This document shows positions 35,129 to 44,099 of a stretch of DNA of 64,000 nt, in pieces. The notes beneath the pieces were generated by a model. The model saw only the letters and a program-made list of their open reading frames with translations. It had not been told where the DNA came from and ran no database searches. Numbering within the stretch: position 1 is the stretch's first letter; each line of letters opens with the position of its first letter. The position numbers and the translations under genes are program-made. Origin of the DNA: Pseudolabrys taiwanensis (lineage in GTDB: Bacteria > Pseudomonadota > Alphaproteobacteria > Rhizobiales > Xanthobacteraceae); contig NZ_CP031417.1 of NCBI RefSeq assembly GCF_003367395.1, positions 1,674,001 through 1,738,000 on the forward strand, given 5' to 3'.

Positions 35129-35788
35129 ATGCCGCGCCGCCGCGTCGCCGTCCTCATTTCCGGCCGCGGCTCCAACATGGCGGCCCTGATCGAGGCCGCC
35201 AAAGACAAAAACTTTCCCGCCGAAATCGCAGTGGTGATTTCCAACGTCCCGGACGCGGGCGGGCTGGCCACGGCGCAGGCTGCCGGCATCAAGACGGCGG
35301 TGGTCGACCACAAGCTCCATAAAAAGGACCGCACCGCCTTCGAGCAGGCGTTGCAAGCCGAACTGCAAAAGCACGCCGTCGAGCTCATCTGCCTCGCCGG
35401 CTTCATGCGCCTGCTGACGCCGTGGTTCGTCGGCCAATGGCACGAGCGCATGATCAACATCCATCCGGCGCTGCTGCCCTCCTTCAAGGGTCTGGATACG
35501 CACAAGCGGGCGCTCGAAACGGGCGTGAGACTGCACGGCGCCACCGTCCACTTCGTCGTGCCGGAAATGGATTCCGGGCCCATCATCGCCCAAGGCGCCG
35601 TGGCGGTGCACGACGACGACACCGAGGCGAGCCTCGCCGCCCGCGTTATAAAAGTGGAGCACCGCATCTATCCGCTGGCGCTGCGGCTGGTAGCGGAAGG
35701 CCGCGTGCGTGTGGAAAACGGCCGTTGCCGCATCGCCGAGGCGGCGTTCCCCGAGGCCGCCTACCTCGTTCCCGACAGCGCGACCTGA
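35129..35788 (+). CDS. purN: phosphoribosylglycinamide formyltransferase
   Basis: The 219-residue enzyme is folate-dependent GART, step 3 of purine synthesis. It has ISGRGSNMAALIEA at the phosphate loop, the catalytic Asn and His in INIHPALLPSFKG, and the Asp in EMDSGPIIAQGAV. It lies 3 bp after purM, a standard alphaproteobacterial pair. Confidence 0.97.
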   Translation: MPRRRVAVLISGRGSNMAALIEAAKDKNFPAEIAVVISNVPDAGGLATAQAAGIKTAVVDHKLHKKDRTAFEQALQAELQKHAVELICLAGFMRLLTPWFVGQWHERMINIHPALLPSFKGLDTHKRALETGVRLHGATVHFVVPEMDSGPIIAQGAVAVHDDDTEASLAARVIKVEHRIYPLALRLVAEGRVRVENGRCRIAEAAFPEAAYLVPDSAT

Positions 35789-35917
35789 CCTTTTCTGCCA
35801 AAGAAATTCCCCCGCTAACGCGGAAGTGAATTCGGTGCCCTCGCCGGTGTTTGTAGGTTCACGGCTGCCGGGGACGGCGATTCAAGCTAGGCCCCGACCA
35901 AATAGGGGAAAGAAAAC

Positions 35918-36370
35918 ATGAACACGTCTGAACAGAAGCTCTTGTATCCGGGGCTCGCGGGCTTCTACGCAACCTGGACCGATATCGCCTATACGTTTAT
36001 GCGCGTCGTTGTCGGCGCCATGTTCCTGATGCACGTCTCGGTCAAGTTCAAGATCGGTGCGGGCGCGGTCGCCGCCAACATCATGGCGAAGAACGGCCTC
36101 GAGCCGGCGCTGATCATGGCCTATGTCACCATGTTCCTGGAAGTCGTCGGTGGCGTCTGCCTCATCATCGGCCTCTTCACGCGCTTCTTCGGTGCAGCGC
36201 TTGCCATCGAAATGCTGATCGCCATGTTCGCGGTCCATTTCTCGAAAGGCTATGCCGCCGGCGCCGGCGGTTACGAATATGTTCTGCTGATCGGCGCTGT
36301 GTGTTTCCTCATCGCGCTGCGCGGCGGCGGTCCCTACTCGGTCGACCGCTTTCTCGGCAAGGAGCTGTAA
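35918..36370 (+). CDS. DoxX family membrane protein
   Basis: The 150-residue protein has four hydrophobic helices with the DoxX pattern: an early Arg in helix 1 (FMRVVVGAMFLMH) and GLFTRFFGAALAIEMLIAMF in the third. DoxX proteins are linked to quinone/thiol metabolism and oxidative stress in some species, but the role is generally unknown. AGGGGAAAG lies 8 bases before the ATG. It appears monocistronic. Confidence 0.85.
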   Translation: MNTSEQKLLYPGLAGFYATWTDIAYTFMRVVVGAMFLMHVSVKFKIGAGAVAANIMAKNGLEPALIMAYVTMFLEVVGGVCLIIGLFTRFFGAALAIEMLIAMFAVHFSKGYAAGAGGYEYVLLIGAVCFLIALRGGGPYSVDRFLGKEL

Positions 36371-36383
36371 GCTTCACACAGTC

Positions 36384-36483
36384 ATTCCGGACGCGCGCAA
36401 AGCGCGCGATCCGGAATCCAGCCGAAACGTCGGCGCTCGTTTCTGGATTCCGGGTTCGCGAGCAAGCGCTCGCGCCCCGGAAT
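36384..36483. repeat. pair of palindromic repeats, ATTCC type
   Basis: ATTCCGGA/TCCGGAAT (36384-36417, with a GCGCGC-AA-AGCGCGC core) and ATTCCGGG/CCCGGAAT (36447-36483, with a GCGAGC/GCTCGC core) fill the gap between convergent genes, in opposite orientations (GTCATTCCGG versus CTGGATTCC). Same family as 12521-12707. Confidence 0.75.
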
Positions 36484-36488
36484 GACGC

Positions 36489-38588
36489 TCAAACCTTCCG
36501 CACCCACACTTTGTTGTCGTGGAAGGCCGCGCCGCCGTAAGGCGCGACCGGATCGGCGCCGGTGAGCGAGTTGATGCCGCAACCGTCGGCATAAGCGGCG
36601 TTGGGCCAGATCGATTCCGCGATCAGAACACCGCGCCGCACGCCGTCGAACAGCTTCGCATGCAGCCGCACCTCGCCGCGCGTATTGCCGAGCACGACAT
36701 AGTCTCCGTCCACGATGCCCTGCTCAGCCGCATCGTCCGAATGGATCATCACTGTCGGCCGCTTCTCATTAGCCAATGACGTCGGCGTCTCGTTGAAGGT
36801 CGAATTGAGGAAAGCGCGCGCCGGCGACGTCGCGAGCCGGAACGGATGCGCGGCATCCGCTTCCTCTACCACGCGCCAATAATCCGGCAATGGCGGCATC
36901 GCCTCGACCGGTCCCGATTGACAGGGGCTGCGGAACGGCACCGTCTTCCAGTCCGGCTTGAAGCGGAATTTGCCGTCCGGCCACGGGAAGCCATCGAGGT
37001 AATGCGATTGACGGAACGGCGGTTGGCAGTCGAGCCAACGGTTGGGCTCCAACTCGGCGAGCGTGCCGCGGTTAGACGCGCGCAGCATGTCGTCGATCAG
37101 TTCGCGCGGGCTCATGCCGAAGCCCGGATGCTCGGCGCCGACGCGCTTGGCCAGCGCGCCGATCACTTCGTGATTGCTGCGGCATTCGCCCGGCGCCTCG
37201 ACGAGCTTCGGTCCGAGAATGATGTATTGGTGCCCGCCGCCGCGATAGATGTCGTCGTGCTCCAGAAACGTCGTCGCCGGCAGCACGATGTCGGCCACCT
37301 GCGCCGTTTCCGTCATGAACTGCTCGTGCACGCAGACGAACAGATCCTCGCGCGCGAAGCCCTGCTTGACCTTGTTCTGATCCGGCGCAACCGACACCGG
37401 ATTGGTGTTCTGCACGATCATCGCGGTCACCGGCGGACCGCCGGCCAACGCCTCGCGCTCGCCGGTCAGGATGGCGCCGATGCGTGATTGGTCGAGCATG
37501 CGGTTCGTCGGGTCGGCGCGGTCGAGCCCTTCGATGGTGCGCTTGTTGAGTTGAAAGATGTCGGCGTTGTTGTGGAAGGCGCCGCCGCCTTCGTACTGCC
37601 ATGCGCCCGTGACGGCCGGGATGCAACTCGCGGCATGCATGGAGGCGGCGCCGTTGCGCGAGCGCGCGAAGCCGTAGCCGAGCCGGAAGTAGGCGCGCTT
37701 GCGCTCGCCGATCAGCCGCGCGAACGCCTCGATGGTTTCGACCGGCGTGCCGGTGATGGCCGATGCCCAGGCCGGATCGCGCGTCTCGAGATGCGCTTCC
37801 AACTCGCGCGGCGCATCGGTGTATCGGTCGAGATAATCCCAGTCCGCTTTGCCGTCACGGAACAGGCAGTGCATGACGGCGCAGGCGAGCGCGGCATCGG
37901 TGCCGGGCTTCACCAGCACGGCGAGATCGGCCTGCTCCATCGTGCCGTTCATATAGATATCGACCGCCACGATCTTGGCGCCGCGCTCTTTGCGCGCGCG
38001 GGTCGCGTGCGTCATCACGTTGACCTGGGTGTTCACCGGATTGGTGCCCCAGATCACCACGAGATCGGACTTCGCCATCTCGCGCGGATCGGGTCCGGCG
38101 ATGCGCCCGACGCCGGCGGCGAAGCCCGAATAGGCCGGGTTGACGCAGATCGTGGAATGAAAGCCGGAATACCTCTTGGCATGACGCAGCCGGATGATGC
38201 CGTCGCGCTGCACCAGGCCCATCGTGCCGGCGTAGAAATACGGCCACACGGTTTCGGAGCCGTGGCGCTGTTCGGCCTGCAGGAATTGTCCGGCGACGAT
38301 ATCTAGCGCGTCGTCCCACGAAATCGGCGCGAACTGGCCGGAGCCCTTCGGTCCGACCCGGCGCAGCGGGTGCAGCAGGCGCTCCGCGTGATGCTGGCGC
38401 TCGGCGTAGCGCGCGACTTTCGCGCAGACGACGCCGGCGGTGTAGTCGTTGTCCTTGGAACCGCGCACCCGGCCGATGGTGCGCGCGTCAAGAAGCTCGA
38501 CTTCGAGCGCACAGGTCGACGGACAGTCGTGCGGGCAGGCCGAGTAGCCGGTGCGCTTGGTCGGGGTCAGCCGGACGGTCTCATTCAT
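36489..38588 (-). CDS. molybdopterin-dependent oxidoreductase
   Basis: The 699-residue protein belongs to the DMSO-reductase/BisC superfamily. The N-terminal CPHDCPSTCALE plus a later Cys (GVVCAKVARY) forms a 4Fe-4S site. The MPT-binding parts follow: WPYFYAGTMGLVQRDG, IWGTNPVNTQVN, LPATTFLEHDD, and a C-terminal molydopterin dinucleotide domain (about 580-699). There is no signal peptide, so it is predicted cytosolic. No electron-transfer subunit is adjacent. The Mo-ligand residue around STICVNPAYSG cannot be assigned with certainty, so the substrate is unknown. Confidence 0.88.
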   Translation of the reverse strand: MNETVRLTPTKRTGYSACPHDCPSTCALEVELLDARTIGRVRGSKDNDYTAGVVCAKVARYAERQHHAERLLHPLRRVGPKGSGQFAPISWDDALDIVAGQFLQAEQRHGSETVWPYFYAGTMGLVQRDGIIRLRHAKRYSGFHSTICVNPAYSGFAAGVGRIAGPDPREMAKSDLVVIWGTNPVNTQVNVMTHATRARKERGAKIVAVDIYMNGTMEQADLAVLVKPGTDAALACAVMHCLFRDGKADWDYLDRYTDAPRELEAHLETRDPAWASAITGTPVETIEAFARLIGERKRAYFRLGYGFARSRNGAASMHAASCIPAVTGAWQYEGGGAFHNNADIFQLNKRTIEGLDRADPTNRMLDQSRIGAILTGEREALAGGPPVTAMIVQNTNPVSVAPDQNKVKQGFAREDLFVCVHEQFMTETAQVADIVLPATTFLEHDDIYRGGGHQYIILGPKLVEAPGECRSNHEVIGALAKRVGAEHPGFGMSPRELIDDMLRASNRGTLAELEPNRWLDCQPPFRQSHYLDGFPWPDGKFRFKPDWKTVPFRSPCQSGPVEAMPPLPDYWRVVEEADAAHPFRLATSPARAFLNSTFNETPTSLANEKRPTVMIHSDDAAEQGIVDGDYVVLGNTRGEVRLHAKLFDGVRRGVLIAESIWPNAAYADGCGINSLTGADPVAPYGGAAFHDNKVWVRKV

Positions 38589-38735
38589 GAGACCGTTATT
38601 ATAGCGTCATTTTGGAAGATACCACCGGGCCCCGCGCCAATCGCGGCCCGGCGGCGGAAACCGGCCGGACCCGGCCGGTCGTCCCGCCCGCCCCGCCCAG
38701 CGGGCGGCGGCGGGCGCGTCGGAATGACGCAGTGC

Positions 38736-39485
38736 CTAGACCTGGCTTTCCACAGGCCGGCGCAGGCGGAGCAGCACGAAGCCCACCGCCACCACGAGGA
38801 CGGCGCCCACGGCCGGGGACCACGTATGCAAGGCCTCCGCCACCTCGTGGCCGAGATAGCCGACGATGGCGGCATCGCCGACGATGATCTCGCCCGCGAC
38901 CCAGCCGAGCAACGCGGCGCCAGCCCACACCAGGATCGGGAAGCGTTCGAGCAAGCTCATGAGCAGCGCACTGCCGGCGATGATCAGCGGCACGCTGGTG
39001 GCGAGACCGAAGACGATCAGCACGGTTTTGATGCTGAGCGCATGGGCGATGTCGATGCGCGCCGCCGCCGACTCCGCCGCCGCCGCGATCGCGATGACAT
39101 TGTCGAGGCTCATGATGATATCGGCGACCGTCACCAGCCAAACAGCACGCAGCAGCGTATCGCCGGCCTTGACGTTCTCCTCGGAGTGATCGTCGCTCGG
39201 AACGATGAGCTTGATCGCGATCCACAACAGCAAAAGGCCGCCGACGAGCTTGAGGAACGGAATGGCCATGACTTGCGCGATGATCACGGTAAAGAAGACG
39301 CGCAGCAGCACGGCCGCGCCGGCGCCAAGCAGAATGCCCCAGAAGCGCTGCCGCGACGGCAGCGAGCGGCACGCGAGCGCGATGACCACGGCGTTGTCGC
39401 CGGACAAAAGAACGTTGATCCAGATGATCTGTCCCAGCGCGATCCAGAACGGTGCGTGGGAAAAGCTTTCTACCAAATATTGCAC
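38736..39485 (-). CDS. TerC family integral membrane protein
   Basis: The 249-residue protein has seven to eight hydrophobic segments with the TerC acidic motifs in the membrane: INVLLSGDNAVVIALACR and DIIMSLDNVIAIAAAAES. Some TerC/Alx-type proteins export Mn2+ (yybP-ykoY riboswitch families) and others give tellurite resistance. The start is GTG 39485. No manganese riboswitch was recognised in the short upstream gap. Confidence 0.88.
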   Translation of the reverse strand: MQYLVESFSHAPFWIALGQIIWINVLLSGDNAVVIALACRSLPSRQRFWGILLGAGAAVLLRVFFTVIIAQVMAIPFLKLVGGLLLLWIAIKLIVPSDDHSEENVKAGDTLLRAVWLVTVADIIMSLDNVIAIAAAAESAAARIDIAHALSIKTVLIVFGLATSVPLIIAGSALLMSLLERFPILVWAGAALLGWVAGEIIVGDAAIVGYLGHEVAEALHTWSPAVGAVLVVAVGFVLLRLRRPVESQV

Positions 39486-39564
39486 GTCGCACCCCTGCGA
39501 ATTCGGCCGGCCAAGCTAGCCAGACTCGCCGGCATAATCGTCAATTTACGTAGCCCGGTAAACC

Positions 39565-39597
39565 TCTCGGGCGATTGACGTTCGCAATCGCCCGAGA
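39565..39597. terminator. stable hairpin downstream of ndk
   Basis: TCTCGGGCGATTG (39565-39577) pairs perfectly with CAATCGCCCGAGA (39585-39597) around a 7-base loop, 11 bp past the ndk stop. It lacks a clean T-run on the minus strand, so it may act as a Rho-assisted end or a 3' stabiliser. It could also insulate the convergently ending sense of the TerC upstream region. Confidence 0.5.
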
Positions 39598-39608
39598 AGA
39601 GTTCCCGA

Positions 39609-40031
39609 TCAGCCGACGATCTCGTTCTCGGAGAAGAACTGCGCGATCTCGACCTTGGCGTTGTCGGGCGAGTCCGAACCGTGCACCGAGTTCTCGCCGA
39701 TCGAACGGGCGTGCTCCTTGCGGATGGTGCCGGCGGCCGCCTTGGCCGGGTCGGTCGCGCCCATCACTTCGCGGTACTTGGCGATCGCGTTCTCGCCTTC
39801 AAGGACCTGCACCACCACCGGCGCGGAGATCATGAAGTCGACGAGTTCGCCGAAGAACGGGCGCTCTTTGTGCACCGCATAAAAGCGCTGCGCCTGTTCC
39901 TTGGTGATGAGCACGCGCTTCTGCGCGACGATGCGCAGACCGGCCTTCTCAATGATGGCATTGATGGCGCCGGTCAGGTTGCGCTCGGTCGCATCGGGTT
40001 TGAGGATCGAAAAGGTGCGCTCGAGCGCCAT
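39609..40031 (-). CDS. ndk: nucleoside diphosphate kinase
   Basis: The 140-residue, full-length Ndk has the start [17 protein letters not shown], the active-site His in [21 protein letters not shown] (phospho-His in NSVHGSD), and EIAQFF at the C-terminus. It balances NTP pools by phosphate transfer from ATP. ATG 40031 is chosen, with AAGGAT 8 bases upstream; an in-frame ATG five codons earlier is less likely. Confidence 0.96.
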   Translation of the reverse strand: MALERTFSILKPDATERNLTGAINAIIEKAGLRIVAQKRVLITKEQAQRFYAVHKERPFFGELVDFMISAPVVVQVLEGENAIAKYREVMGATDPAKAAAGTIRKEHARSIGENSVHGSDSPDNAKVEIAQFFSENEIVG

Positions 40032-40169
40032 CGGGTTATCCTTCACTGATTTTAATGGGAGTATTTACCGACATTCATTGGAGTGCCAGCGTCGCGGCGG
40101 CTTATACCGGGGGGCCCTGCGGGCGGCAAGTTCGGACCGCCCGCCCCCTCCCCGACGTCATGGAATGTG

Positions 40170-40694
40170 ATGAAATCACGCTACCAAATGTTCGCCGGCT
40201 ACAACGCCTGGTGCAATGAGCGCCTCTATGATGCCGCCGCGACAGTACCCGATACCGAATACCGGGCCGACCGCGGCGCCTTCTTCAAGTCCTTGCACGG
40301 CACGTTGAACCACCTCCTGGTCGCCGACCGCGTTTGGATGCGCCGCTTCACCGGCGTCGGTGCGCAGCCCCCGCAACTCGACGCCATTCTCTATGACGAT
40401 TTCGTGGCCTTGAGGGCCGCGCGGCGCACCCAGGACACGCTGATCGGCCGCTACATCGACGGCCTGAGCGAGGCGGACCTGACGGGCACGCTGCGCTACA
40501 AGACGGTGGTCAATCCGCAGACGATCGAGCAACCGCTGGCACCAGCCCTCGACCATTTCTTCAACCACCAGACGCACCATCGCGGCCAGGCCCACGCTTT
40601 GCTCAGCGCCATCCTCGGCAACGACAAGACCCCGAGTTTCGACCTGATCGTCTACCAGCGGCAGACGGGGGTCGGGCTGAAGTCGATGAGTTGA
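40170..40694 (+). CDS. DinB/YfiT-like metalloenzyme family protein
   Basis: The 174-residue four-helix bundle has the DinB metal-binding His triad visible: LHGTLNHLLVADRVWM (first His) and HFFNHQTHHRGQAHALL (last two). Members are thiol-dependent S-transferases or hydrolases; the bacterial substrate is often bacillithiol/glutathione-type or unknown. It is divergent from ndk. Confidence 0.88.
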   Translation: MKSRYQMFAGYNAWCNERLYDAAATVPDTEYRADRGAFFKSLHGTLNHLLVADRVWMRRFTGVGAQPPQLDAILYDDFVALRAARRTQDTLIGRYIDGLSEADLTGTLRYKTVVNPQTIEQPLAPALDHFFNHQTHHRGQAHALLSAILGNDKTPSFDLIVYQRQTGVGLKSMS

Positions 40695-40724
40695 GCGCGT
40701 CCACGTCACGCGCCCCCTTCTGTC

Positions 40725-40747
40725 ATGGCCGGGCATGTCCCGGCCAT
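40725..40747. repeat. palindromic repeat, ATGGCCGGG type
   Basis: ATGGCCGGG-CATGT-CCCGGCCAT is a perfect 9-bp palindrome 31 bp after the DinB stop, in the same sequence class as the ATTGCCGGG unit at 418 and 41999. The rest of the 40695-40906 gap shows no gene. AAGGAA lies 9 bases before the next start. Confidence 0.7.
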
Positions 40748-40906
40748 CCCGCTTAGAAGGCGCGGCGCCCCGATCGGGATTGCCGGGACGACGACAAGAT
40801 CGAACGTTTACGCCGCCCTGGAATGACGCGGAAAGGCTTGCACGCAACCGAGAGGAGTGCTTGGAGAGGTGCGCCTCCGGACACCCGCACCTAAGGAAAC
40901 ACGCTC

Positions 40907-41983
40907 ATGAGCACCAACCGCGTCCATCGCATCGCCGTCATCCCCGGCGACGGCATCGGCAAAGAGGTCGTGCCGGAAGGCGTGCGTGTCCTGGAAGCGG
41001 CGGCAAAGAAATTCGGCTTCAAGCTCCAGCTCGACAACTTCGATTTCGCGAGCTGCGATTACTACGAAAAGCATGGCCGCATGTTGCCGGAGGACTGGAA
41101 GGACCAGATCGGCAAGCATGACGCCATCTTCTTCGGCGCCGTCGGCATGCCCGACAAAGTGCCGGACCACATTTCGCTGTGGGGCTCGCTGATCCTGTTC
41201 CGCCGCGAGTTCGATCAATACGTCAATTTGCGCCCCGTGCGCTTGATGCCGGGCGTGCCCTCGCCGCTCGCGGGCCGCGAGCCGGGCGACATCGACTTCT
41301 GGGTGGTGCGCGAGAACACCGAGGGCGAATACTCCGCCATCGGCGGCAGAATGTTCGCCGGCACCGAGCGCGAGGTCGTGGTGCAAGAGACGGTGATGAG
41401 CCGCGTCGGCGTCGACCGCGTGCTCAAGTTCGCCTTCGAACTCGCCCAGTCCACGCCGAAGAAGCATCTCACCTCGGCCACCAAGTCGAACGGCATCGCC
41501 ATCACCATGCCGTACTGGGACGAGCGCGTGAAGGAGATGGCCAAGAGCTATCCCGACGTGAAGTGGAACCAGTTCCACATCGATATTCTGACGGCTCACT
41601 TCGTCATGAATCCGGACAAGTTCAACGTCGTCGTCGCCTCGAACCTGTTCGGCGATATCCTGTCCGATCTCGGCCCGGCCTGCACCGGCACGATCGGCAT
41701 CGCGCCGTCGGGCAACATCAATCCCGAGCGCAAATATCCGTCGGTGTTCGAGCCGGTGCACGGTTCGGCGCCGGACATCTATGGTCAGGGCATCGCCAAT
41801 CCGATCGGCCAGATCTGGTCCGGCGCAATGATGCTCGAGCATCTCGGCGAGAGCGAAGCGGCCAAGGCCATCGTCACCGCGATCGAGAAGGTGCTGGCCG
41901 AACCCAAGCTGCGCACGCGCGACTTGAAGGGCCCGGCCAACACCGTCGAGTGCGGCAAGGCGATCGCCGAGGCGTTGGCATAG
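40907..41983 (+). CDS. ttuC: tartrate/D-malate dehydrogenase
   Basis: The 358-residue protein is of the isocitrate/isopropylmalate dehydrogenase superfamily. The start IAVIPGDGIGKEVVPEG, WVVRENTEGEYSAIGGR with the substrate Arg/Tyr region, the Asp-rich metal site SNLFGDILSDLGPA, and FEPVHGSAPDIYGQG are typical of tartrate dehydrogenase/decarboxylase (TtuC/DmlA). It oxidises tartrate or D-malate with NAD+ and Mn2+. LeuB is unlikely: the loop between residues 80 and 110 (KVPDHISLWG) is the tartrate type. Confidence 0.9.
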   Translation: MSTNRVHRIAVIPGDGIGKEVVPEGVRVLEAAAKKFGFKLQLDNFDFASCDYYEKHGRMLPEDWKDQIGKHDAIFFGAVGMPDKVPDHISLWGSLILFRREFDQYVNLRPVRLMPGVPSPLAGREPGDIDFWVVRENTEGEYSAIGGRMFAGTEREVVVQETVMSRVGVDRVLKFAFELAQSTPKKHLTSATKSNGIAITMPYWDERVKEMAKSYPDVKWNQFHIDILTAHFVMNPDKFNVVVASNLFGDILSDLGPACTGTIGIAPSGNINPERKYPSVFEPVHGSAPDIYGQGIANPIGQIWSGAMMLEHLGESEAAKAIVTAIEKVLAEPKLRTRDLKGPANTVECGKAIAEALA

Positions 41984-41998
41984 CCGCACACACCGGTC

Positions 41999-42138
41999 AT
42001 TGCCGGGCTTGACCCGGCAATCCATATCGCCTGCCCGCGAGCAAGGATGTACGTAGCGCTCTCACGTCTGAGAGCCATCATGGATGCGCGGGTCATAAGG
42101 GCGTTCACGCCCGTCTTCGACGGGCTATGCCCGCGCAT
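41999..42138. repeat. composite palindromic repeat, second copy
   Basis: ATTGCCGGG/CCCGGCAAT (41999-42021) is followed by CCATCATGGAT and a longer palindrome with outer arms ATGCGCGGG/CCCGCGCAT (42084-42138), which encloses GGGCG-TTCA-CGCCC and an overlapping CCCGTC-TTC-GACGGG. The composition matches the element at 418-526, with an expanded second unit. Confidence 0.7.
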
Positions 42139-42227
42139 GACGCCGAGTGCGTAGCACGGGCGGCGGCTTCAGACCCTGCGTAATGGGGATTGCGTTGAGC
42201 GCCCCGCTCGGCCACAACGCGCCCCGC

Positions 42228-44093
42228 ATGCTCATCATCGACGACCTCACCGTCCGCATTGCCGGCCGCACATTGATCGAGAACGCGAGTGCGCGGGTGA
42301 CGCCCGGCGCGCGCGTCGGCTTGGTCGGCCGCAACGGCACGGGCAAGTCGACACTGTTCAACGTCATCACCGGCGACCTCCCGGCCGAGACCGGCCACGT
42401 GGAAATCCCGTCGCGCTGGCGCATCGGCCGGCTCGCCCAGGAGGCGCCGAACGGGCCGGAGCCGCTGATCGACGTCGTGCTCGCCGCCGACCGCGAGCGC
42501 ACCGCCCTGCTCGCCGAGGCCGAAACCGCCACCGACCCGCACCGCATCGCCGACATCCAGACGCGGCTCGTCGACATCGACGCGCATTCCGCGCCCGCGC
42601 GCGCCGCTGCCATCCTCTCGGGCCTCGGCTTCTCCGCGGCCGATCAACTGCGCCCCTGCTCTGAGTTCTCCGGCGGCTGGCGCATGCGCGTCGCGCTCGC
42701 CTCCACCTTGTTCTCGGTCCCCGACCTTTTGCTGCTCGACGAGCCGACCAACTATCTCGACCTCGAAGGCACGCTCTGGCTGCAGGACCACCTCGCGAAA
42801 TATCCGGCGACGCTGATCATCATCAGCCACGATCGCGACCTGCTCGACAATGCCGTCGACCAGATCCTCGCGCTCGATGCCAAGAAACTCACGCTCTACC
42901 GCGGCGGCTACACCGCGTTCGAGCGCCAGCGCGCCGAGCGCATGGTGCTCGACCAGAAAGCGATCAAGAAGCAGGAAGCCCAGCGCAAGCATCTGCAGGC
43001 CTTCGTCGATCGCTTCCGGGCCAAGGCGACGAAGGCGCGGCAGGCGCAGTCGCGCCTGAAGATGCTGGCCAAGCTCGAGCCGATCGCCGCGCTCACCATC
43101 GACGACGTGCGCGAGATCACATTTCCCGCGCCCGACAAACTGCTATCGCCGCCGATCATCGCCGCCGACGGTGTCGCGGTCGGCTATGACGAGCGCGTGG
43201 TGCTGTCGGGCCTCAATCTGCGCGTCGACAACGACGATCGCATCGCCCTGCTCGGCTCCAACGGCAACGGCAAATCGACCCTGGTGAAGCTTCTCGCCGG
43301 GCGGCTTGCGCCGATGCGCGGCAATATCACGCGCGCCGCGAACCTCAAGGTGGCTTACTTCGCGCAGCATCAGCTCGACGAACTCAATCCGGAAGGCAGC
43401 CCCTACGATCACGTGCGCGCTTTGATGCCGGACGACCCGGAAGCGAAGGTGCGCGCCCGCGTCGGCGGCATCGGCTTTTCCGGCGATGCCGCAAACTCGA
43501 AGGTGAAGACCCTTTCGGGCGGCGAGAAAGCGCGGCTGCTGCTGGGCCTCGCCACCTTCAGCGCGCCGCATCTGATCATTCTCGACGAGCCGACCAACCA
43601 TCTCGACATCGACAGCCGCGGCGCCTTGATCGAGGCGATCAACGACTTTCCGGGCGCGGTCGTGCTGGTCTCGCACGATCGTTATCTGCTCGAAGCATGC
43701 GCCGATCGTCTGTGGCTGGTCGCCGGCGGCAAAGTCGCGCCGTTCGACGGCGATCTCGACGATTATCGCCGTTACGTGCTGTCGCGCGACAAAGCCAACG
43801 ACGCCAAGCAGGCGGCGGCACAGACCGACCGCGCCGAGGTGCGTCGCGCCGCCGCCGAGAAGCGGGCTGAGACCGCGCCCCTGCGCAAACGCATCGCCGA
43901 CGCGGAGAAGAAGATCGCGCAGTTGACGCGACAGCTCGAAAAGCTCGACGCGACGCTCGGCGATGGCACGCTGTTCGCCACCGATCCGGCGCGCGCCGCC
44001 GAACTGTCGAAGACGCGCGCGGCCGTCACCGCCGAGATCGCCGAGACGGAAGAAGCCTGGCTCGAAGCCAGCGCCGCGCTCGAGAGCGCCTAA
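42228..44093 (+). CDS. ABC-F family ATP-binding protein
   Basis: The 621-residue soluble protein has two ABC ATPase domains: Walker A at GRNGTGKST (about 35-43) and GSNGNGKST (about 343), with signatures FSGGW and LSGGEKARLLLG, and Walker B LLLDEPTNYLD and LILDEPTNHLD. The inter-domain linker is the ABC-F P-site tRNA motif region, and the C-terminal 80 residues form a coiled coil (KRIADAEKKIAQLTRQLEKL). It binds the ribosome; the length suggests the Uup/YheS-like housekeeping group, not antibiotic resistance. ATG 42228 gives the standard start. Confidence 0.9.
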   Translation: MLIIDDLTVRIAGRTLIENASARVTPGARVGLVGRNGTGKSTLFNVITGDLPAETGHVEIPSRWRIGRLAQEAPNGPEPLIDVVLAADRERTALLAEAETATDPHRIADIQTRLVDIDAHSAPARAAAILSGLGFSAADQLRPCSEFSGGWRMRVALASTLFSVPDLLLLDEPTNYLDLEGTLWLQDHLAKYPATLIIISHDRDLLDNAVDQILALDAKKLTLYRGGYTAFERQRAERMVLDQKAIKKQEAQRKHLQAFVDRFRAKATKARQAQSRLKMLAKLEPIAALTIDDVREITFPAPDKLLSPPIIAADGVAVGYDERVVLSGLNLRVDNDDRIALLGSNGNGKSTLVKLLAGRLAPMRGNITRAANLKVAYFAQHQLDELNPEGSPYDHVRALMPDDPEAKVRARVGGIGFSGDAANSKVKTLSGGEKARLLLGLATFSAPHLIILDEPTNHLDIDSRGALIEAINDFPGAVVLVSHDRYLLEACADRLWLVAGGKVAPFDGDLDDYRRYVLSRDKANDAKQAAAQTDRAEVRRAAAEKRAETAPLRKRIADAEKKIAQLTRQLEKLDATLGDGTLFATDPARAAELSKTRAAVTAEIAETEEAWLEASAALESA

Positions 44094-44099
44094 CCGCGC

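Noticed and set aside
33380..35662. 760-codon minus-strand frame suggesting a giant fusion protein upstream of pgsA
   Set aside because: The first about 550 codons are antisense to purM and purN and have shadow composition. Only the last part is PgsA-like.
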